The notes beneath the pieces were generated by a model. It was not told the origin of the DNA, made no database searches, and saw only the letters and a program-made list of their open reading frames with translations. From NCBI GenBank assembly GCA_014523695.1, contig JAATVS010000428.1, positions 1-9,054 on the forward strand: DNA of 9,054 nt. Direction: 5' to 3'. The stretch comes from Nitrososphaerales archaeon TH5895 (lineage in GTDB: Archaea; Thermoproteota; Nitrososphaeria; Nitrososphaerales; Nitrososphaeraceae). Each line of letters opens with the position of its first letter. Position 1 is the first letter of the stretch. Positions 6,071-9,054 of the stretch are shown here, piece after piece. The translations under genes were made by a program, and so were the position numbers.

Positions 6071-7399
6071 TTATTGTTTAGACCTATTAACTAGACTAAT
6101 ATACTCATATGCACCTGTTATGTTGTCGAATGTATAGTGGACTTTTTGAAACTCTTTTCTAAAATTGGATACATCCTTTGCAACAATAGTCGGATTCTCC
6201 TTTTCAATCACTACTCGTTTTATAAAATGAGCGATATCTATCATTTGATCTTCTTTCATTCCTAGCCTAGTAACCTCAGGAACTCCGATCCTTATCCCAC
6301 TGGGATGCATATAATGTCTCCCCGCTTTAATGTCCCCCGGCAATAGTTGTCTATTCAAAATTATATTCGCATTTTCCAAATCTTTTTCAACAGTTCCACC
6401 ATCACCAAACTTTGATACATCAACAGCAATTTGATGTGACTCAGTGTATCCTCTCTTTTCTCCTAATACTCCAAAACCTAAACCTGCAAGCTGTTCTCCA
6501 AGTTTTTGGGCATTCGCGATTACCTGTGTAGCATACTCTTTTCCAAACTCTAGTGATTCCGTCAATGCAATTGCCTTACCTGCGACATGATGAAGATGGT
6601 GACTACTAGTATTACCAGGGAAGATTGCCTTTTTTATGGATTCTGCGTATTTATCATACGAAACTATAATCCCTCCTTGGGGACCCCATAAAGTTTTATG
6701 TGAGCTCATCGTCATCGTATCGACTCCCTCTCTTAATGGATCTTGAAATCTACCTCCGGCAATTAGACCAGCCACATGAGCTCCGTCGTAATTAATATGA
6801 ATATTGTAATCGTGCATAAAGTCAGCTAATTCCTTTACAGGATGAGGGAAAAGAAATAGACTGCCTCCAAACATTCCTAACTTTGGCGTCTTACCCGATC
6901 TAGCCATTTCTTCGATCTTTTTCTTTGTTGCATCTACATCGATGGTCATTTCTTCCTTTGAGAAAGGATAATGTTCTATATTCAATCCATGTACTAAACC
7001 AGCAGTACCAGAATGTTCTTTCTTGCCATGTGAAATATGACCGCCAGTGGGTATAGATGCAGCAATCATATAGTCGCCTGGATCTGAGAATGCAGAATAT
7101 ATTGCAAGATTTGCTACCACTCCGGATGTTGCCCTACAGTCTGCAAATTCCGCACCAAAGACTCTCTTCGCTAAATCATTACATATTATCTCTACTTGAT
7201 CTATATACGTACAACCTGCATAGACTCTCTCGCCAGGCCATCCTTCTGCATACCTATTTCCGAAATCAGATATAATTGCCTCTCTTACTGCTGGACTCGG
7301 TATATTCTCACTAGCAATTAATGGGATAGAGTTGTTGAACCATTCATGATGTTTTCTTAATAAACCTAATACTTTATCAAATAACTCATTCGTATCCAT
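6071..7399 (-). CDS. glyA: serine hydroxymethyltransferase
   Basis: A PLP enzyme that interconverts serine and glycine and transfers the one-carbon unit to a reduced pterin (tetrahydrofolate type, or the archaeal analogue; the sequence does not decide). The 442 residues are slightly longer than most bacterial forms. Visible motifs: LIASENIPSPAVREA (27-41), NRYAEGWPGERVYAGCTYID (48-67), the pyridine-nitrogen aspartate in NYDGAHVAGLI (Asp205), and MSSHKTLWGPQGG with the Schiff-base lysine Lys235. The C-terminal domain contains the substrate-carboxylate arginine region HPSGIRIGVPEVTRLG. The ATG at 7399 follows a TATA-like box at 7426-7434, giving a very short leader. It is convergent with DP2 and has a long empty upstream region, so it is probably a single-gene transcript. 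In the cytoplasm it supplies glycine and one-carbon units for purine, thymidylate and methionine synthesis. Confidence 0.98.
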   Translation of the reverse strand: MDTNELFDKVLGLLRKHHEWFNNSIPLIASENIPSPAVREAIISDFGNRYAEGWPGERVYAGCTYIDQVEIICNDLAKRVFGAEFADCRATSGVVANLAIYSAFSDPGDYMIAASIPTGGHISHGKKEHSGTAGLVHGLNIEHYPFSKEEMTIDVDATKKKIEEMARSGKTPKLGMFGGSLFLFPHPVKELADFMHDYNIHINYDGAHVAGLIAGGRFQDPLREGVDTMTMSSHKTLWGPQGGIIVSYDKYAESIKKAIFPGNTSSHHLHHVAGKAIALTESLEFGKEYATQVIANAQKLGEQLAGLGFGVLGEKRGYTESHQIAVDVSKFGDGGTVEKDLENANIILNRQLLPGDIKAGRHYMHPSGIRIGVPEVTRLGMKEDQMIDIAHFIKRVVIEKENPTIVAKDVSNFRKEFQKVHYTFDNITGAYEYISLVNRSKQ

Positions 7400-7425
7400 T
7401 ATTTACTAGTTTCGTTTTCTGTCCT

Positions 7426-7434
7426 AATTTAAAA
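7426..7434 (-). promoter_or_regulatory. TATA-like promoter of glyA
   Basis: The minus strand reads TTTTAAATT here, centred about 31 bp before the glyA ATG at 7399. With archaeal spacing the transcript would begin about 5 bases before the start codon. Confidence 0.5.
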
Positions 7435-8066
7435 CATTGCATAAACACACAAATAATCTGATCTAATCTTTATTTTTGAAAATCTAGAAATAAGTCAAAT
7501 CTATAATGTCTTACGAGAATTACTATTCTTCCACTTTCCATAGATAGCAAATTCATTTAGTAGTTTTCCTTTACGTTTGTAGTTGGGACTAATCTTATTG
7601 CTTCAATTTATAGTTCTGATTAGAACATATTTGATACATGGGAAATAGCAACTCCTGCTTTTGATTTAGAATATGGCGAATCCCGTCTACAGTCACAAAC
7701 AAGCACCATCTTTGACCTACTGGAATCCTATCTTGATCTGTAATCTCAGAATTCAGCTATAATAGTATAGAATCTGGGAATATTTTTCTACTAAATGCTA
7801 GCAATTCGAACTTTCACTAATATCAACGCATATAGTACATGTCATATACAACAGTATGATACATGTATGCTTAAGAAAGGTTCCATGACGGCAGTAAGTG
7901 AATTATATTTACAAATTATCTGGACTTATTATACATTAAATATATAAAAAATCATCAGCTTTACAAATATTTTCAAGAATAATCATATTTAGGATTAGAT
8001 CTAGGATCATGGTATTATAACGATAATCTAAAAAAGGATAAGTCTCGCTAGGCTTTCTGACAATCA
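7435..8066. other. long intergenic region without a convincing gene
   Basis: I see no tRNA, rRNA or well-supported coding region here. Contents: an imperfect palindrome at 7828-7870, a very AT-rich tract at about 7898-7950, and on the minus strand a 53-codon open stretch (7598-7756) without a start codon that can be extended to 7813 only through an in-frame TAG. A 20-codon ATG frame on the plus strand (7885-7947) has no support. Composition resembles ordinary non-coding DNA of the window. It could hide a non-coding RNA or a decayed gene. Confidence 0.6.
7828..7870. repeat. imperfect inverted repeat (43 bp)
   Basis: Left arm GCATA (7828-7832) and TACATGTCATA (7836-7846); right arm TATGATACATGTA (7855-7867) and TATGC at its end (7866-7870). 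The arms pair in blocks (TACATG/CATGTA, TCATA/TATGA, GCATA/TATGC) with small bulges and an 8-base loop. It could form a bulged hairpin in RNA or be a dyad for a regulator. It lies in mid-intergenic DNA, over 400 bp from glyA and over 200 bp from the zinc-ribbon gene. Confidence 0.6.
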
Positions 8067-8074
8067 TTTTATAC
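8067..8074 (+). promoter_or_regulatory. TATA-like promoter of the small zinc-ribbon gene
   Basis: TTTTATAC lies 31-38 bp before the ATG at 8105. A transcript starting about 26 bp downstream would carry a leader of only some 8 bases. No other good TATA box is visible between it and the gene. Confidence 0.5.
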
Positions 8075-8104
8075 ACCACTTCTTTTATCTAGGCTCTTTA
8101 CTGC

Positions 8105-8248
8105 ATGAGTATGGAAGCATATTGCGTTAAGTGTAAGTCAAAAAGACTAATGAAAGATGAAAAAAAGGTCACAATGAAGAATGGTAAACCAGCTACCCAG
8201 GGCATTTGTACTACTTGCGGAACTAAAATGTTTAGAATAGGTAAATGA
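8105..8248 (+). CDS. small zinc-ribbon protein, DUF5679-like (47 aa)
   Basis: A 47-residue protein beginning MSMEAYCVKCKSKR and ending in CTTCGTKMFRIGK. The two CxxC pairs (Cys7/Cys10 and Cys35/Cys38) are 24 residues apart and would bind one zinc as a compact ribbon. Between them is a very basic segment with many Lys (KSKRLMKDEKKVTMKNGKPA). The pattern of a short N-terminus, YCVKCK, a basic linker, then G-x-C-x2-CG-TKMFRI is that of the DUF5679 family common in archaea and some bacteria; its role is unknown, though nucleic-acid binding is plausible. ATG at 8105 is the natural start (residue 3 is a second Met) and TGA is at 8246. It stands alone between non-coding regions, with its own TATA-like box and a hairpin about 25 bp after its stop. 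Confidence 0.87.
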   Translation: MSMEAYCVKCKSKRLMKDEKKVTMKNGKPATQGICTTCGTKMFRIGK

Positions 8249-8272
8249 TTTCTAAAAGTATAGGACATTGCC

Positions 8273-8311
8273 ATCTCCCGTGTTGATGGGGAGATACAAT
8301 ACAATGTTTTT
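8273..8311 (+). terminator. hairpin followed by short T-run, putative terminator of the zinc-ribbon gene
   Basis: ATCTCCC (8273-8279) pairs perfectly with GGGAGAT (8289-8295) around a 9-base loop. Eleven bases later comes a run of five T (8307-8311). The hairpin is 24 bp past the stop codon. Archaea do not depend on intrinsic hairpins in the bacterial way, and the T-run is not adjacent, so this is a moderate call. Confidence 0.4.
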
Positions 8312-8515
8312 GCAACCTTATTTGATTGCAAATATCGTAGATATTATAATATTGTAAATTACCTTTTTAATTTTTTAGGTTGAAGTTGCTTTAATAAGGC
8401 ATAAAATATGAACTTTTGGATCACATGGTCAAAAAGTGTTGGAAAGTAGCCAGAGGCTGAGCTGTACGGATTATTGCTATACTGGAGCTTTCTGCTTACC
8501 CCTTTCCTAATTTGA
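8312..8515. other. intergenic region between convergent small genes
   Basis: No gene is seen. A T-rich tract at 8362-8379 could end rightward transcription. A GC-richer segment at about 8440-8500 contains the short stem AGCC/GGCT (8448-8451 with 8455-8458) but no recognisable RNA fold. Confidence 0.5.
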
Positions 8516-8875
8516 TTAATTATCATTGACTACGAAGTTCTTGTCATTATCATTGCCATTATCATTATCATTACTAGTACTATTATGTCCTATGTTAATG
8601 TCCTTATCAGTTACAGCTATTGTTGTAAGTGGTGGTACTAATTCATACATTTTGTTATAGATGTGTAGTAAACGCATTCCTTTTTCTGTTGTTCTATATG
8701 TCTGCTTCCCACCTTCATATTCGATAAGTCCATTGTCCTGTAACATTGTAAGATATTCTCGGAGCTGAGCAAATGATAGAAATGCTTTATACATTATTTT
8801 TGTCTTATTAGCTCCTCCTCCATTTGCAGCCTCTAAGATCAGACCCACAATTTCTGTTCTACTTCTGTATTTCAT
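8516..8875 (-). CDS. small winged-helix protein (HTH_45-like transcriptional regulator)
   Basis: A 119-residue soluble DNA-binding protein. Residues about 1-75 form a winged helix of the kind abundant in Nitrososphaeria: helix 1 RTEIVGLILEAANGG (6-20), NKTKIMYKAFLSFAQLREYL with the recognition helix at about 34-47, MLQDNGLIEYE (44-54), and a wing ending in YRTTEKGMRLLHIYNKM (60-76). The match is to the archaeal HTH_45-type single-domain regulators; the target is unknown. The C-terminus from about 98 is a low-complexity Asn/Asp tail (STSNDNDNGNDNDKN) encoded by a 6-bp repeat and is likely disordered. ATG at 8875 sits just behind a TATA-like box at 8902-8912. It is convergent with the zinc-ribbon gene and appears monocistronic. 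Confidence 0.86.
   Translation of the reverse strand: MKYRSRTEIVGLILEAANGGGANKTKIMYKAFLSFAQLREYLTMLQDNGLIEYEGGKQTYRTTEKGMRLLHIYNKMYELVPPLTTIAVTDKDINIGHNSTSNDNDNGNDNDKNFVVNDN
8545..8573. repeat. hexanucleotide CATTAT repeat inside the winged-helix gene
   Basis: Nearly five tandem units of CATTAT (one changed to CATTGC) run from 8545 to 8573. They encode the alternating Asn/Asp tail of the winged-helix protein on the minus strand. Change in unit number would alter tail length by two residues per unit without shifting the frame. Confidence 0.8.
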
Positions 8876-8901
8876 GATAAAATCAAATAGAACATGTAAA
8901 C

Positions 8902-8912
8902 TAAATATTTAT
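8902..8912 (-). promoter_or_regulatory. TATA-like promoter of the winged-helix gene
   Basis: On the minus strand this reads ATAAATATTTA, centred about 32 bp before the ATG at 8875. Transcription would begin within some 6 bases of the start codon, giving a leaderless or nearly leaderless message as for other genes here. Confidence 0.55.
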
Positions 8913-8932
8913 GTGAACCTTCTATTATTACT

Positions 8933-8993
8933 GATAATTACATTAGTATGTATTTAATTAAAATATTTAGCTGTTGTATCAATTGTAATTATC
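8933..8993. repeat. 10-bp perfect inverted repeat with wide spacing
   Basis: GATAATTACA (8933-8942) is the exact reverse complement of TGTAATTATC (8984-8993), separated by 41 bp of AT-rich DNA. It lies upstream of the winged-helix gene's TATA box and could be a pair of operator half-sites; in such AT-rich DNA chance is also possible. The rest of the right end (to 9054) shows no gene. Confidence 0.4.
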
Positions 8994-9054
8994 TGATCTT
9001 AGAAGTGATCATTCTACTGGAAAAAGAATACATTCATAATTATCGTGCTAATAC

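Noticed and set aside
7885..7947. 20-codon plus-strand frame starting ATGACGGCAGTAAGT
   Set aside because: Too short to judge; it runs into extreme AT-rich DNA and has no promoter or motif of its own.
7435..8066. Possible tRNA or structured RNA gene, prompted by TTCGAAC-like bases near 7804
   Set aside because: No acceptor, anticodon or D-arm pairing could be assembled around it.
8098..8331. Minus-strand open frame of 77 codons
   Set aside because: It runs antisense through the zinc-ribbon gene, whose CxxC pairs and length fit a known family; the antisense product has no recognisable features.
8481..8507. ACTGGAG and ACCCCTTTCC close together, resembling ORB parts
   Set aside because: The two parts are in the wrong order and spacing for an ORB, and the AAATAA/TTATTT connector is missing.
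9014..9029. CTACTGGAAAAAGAAT near the right end, a partial ORB dyad
   Set aside because: There is no G-string after it, and the dyad is incomplete.

Overview
The window looks like chromosomal DNA of an ammonia-oxidising-type archaeon (Nitrososphaeria / Thaumarchaeota). It carries a PolD-type DNA polymerase large subunit (DP2) of thaumarchaeal character, an archaeal ether-lipid enzyme (geranylgeranylglyceryl phosphate synthase, GGGPS), a small DUF5679-type zinc-ribbon protein, and several small winged-helix proteins of the sort these genomes carry in number. Base composition is AT-rich and start codons sit close behind TATA-like boxes (mostly leaderless), which fits a low-GC member such as the Nitrosocosmicus lineage. 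The genus is a guess; the phylum-level call is firm.

Left part (1-1625). About 560 bp of AT-rich non-coding DNA holds two perfect 43-bp direct repeats (309-351 and 370-412). Read on the minus strand, each contains CTCCAGTGGAAATAAAGGGG, which matches the archaeal origin recognition box (ORB) bound by Orc1/Cdc6, including its terminal G-string. A degenerate third copy in the opposite orientation (223-243) runs into a G4TG6 tract, next to a strongly AT-rich stretch (about 144-222). I read this as a replication origin. Two minus-strand genes point towards it: a 128-residue protein of unknown function and a 213-residue protein with an N-terminal membrane helix and a C-terminal winged helix.

Middle (1626-7399). 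A divergent promoter region contains a 13-bp tandem repeat (four perfect units plus a degenerate one). It is followed by a rightward pair, GGGPS and then the PolD large subunit, separated by only 13 bp. Serine hydroxymethyltransferase (glyA) lies convergent to DP2, with a 43-bp AT-rich gap serving both terminators.

Right part (7400-9054). About 700 bp without a convincing gene (one imperfect palindrome, one weak candidate for a decayed reading frame) precedes a 47-residue zinc-ribbon gene at 8105-8248. A putative hairpin terminator follows, then a minus-strand winged-helix gene (8516-8875) with an Asn/Asp-rich tail and its own TATA box. The last 180 bp are non-coding.

The most interesting reading of the whole is an origin-proximal neighbourhood: ORB elements, a replicative polymerase subunit transcribed away from them, and a membrane-anchored DNA-binding protein beside them. 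No orc1/cdc6 gene is present here; one may lie just outside the left edge.
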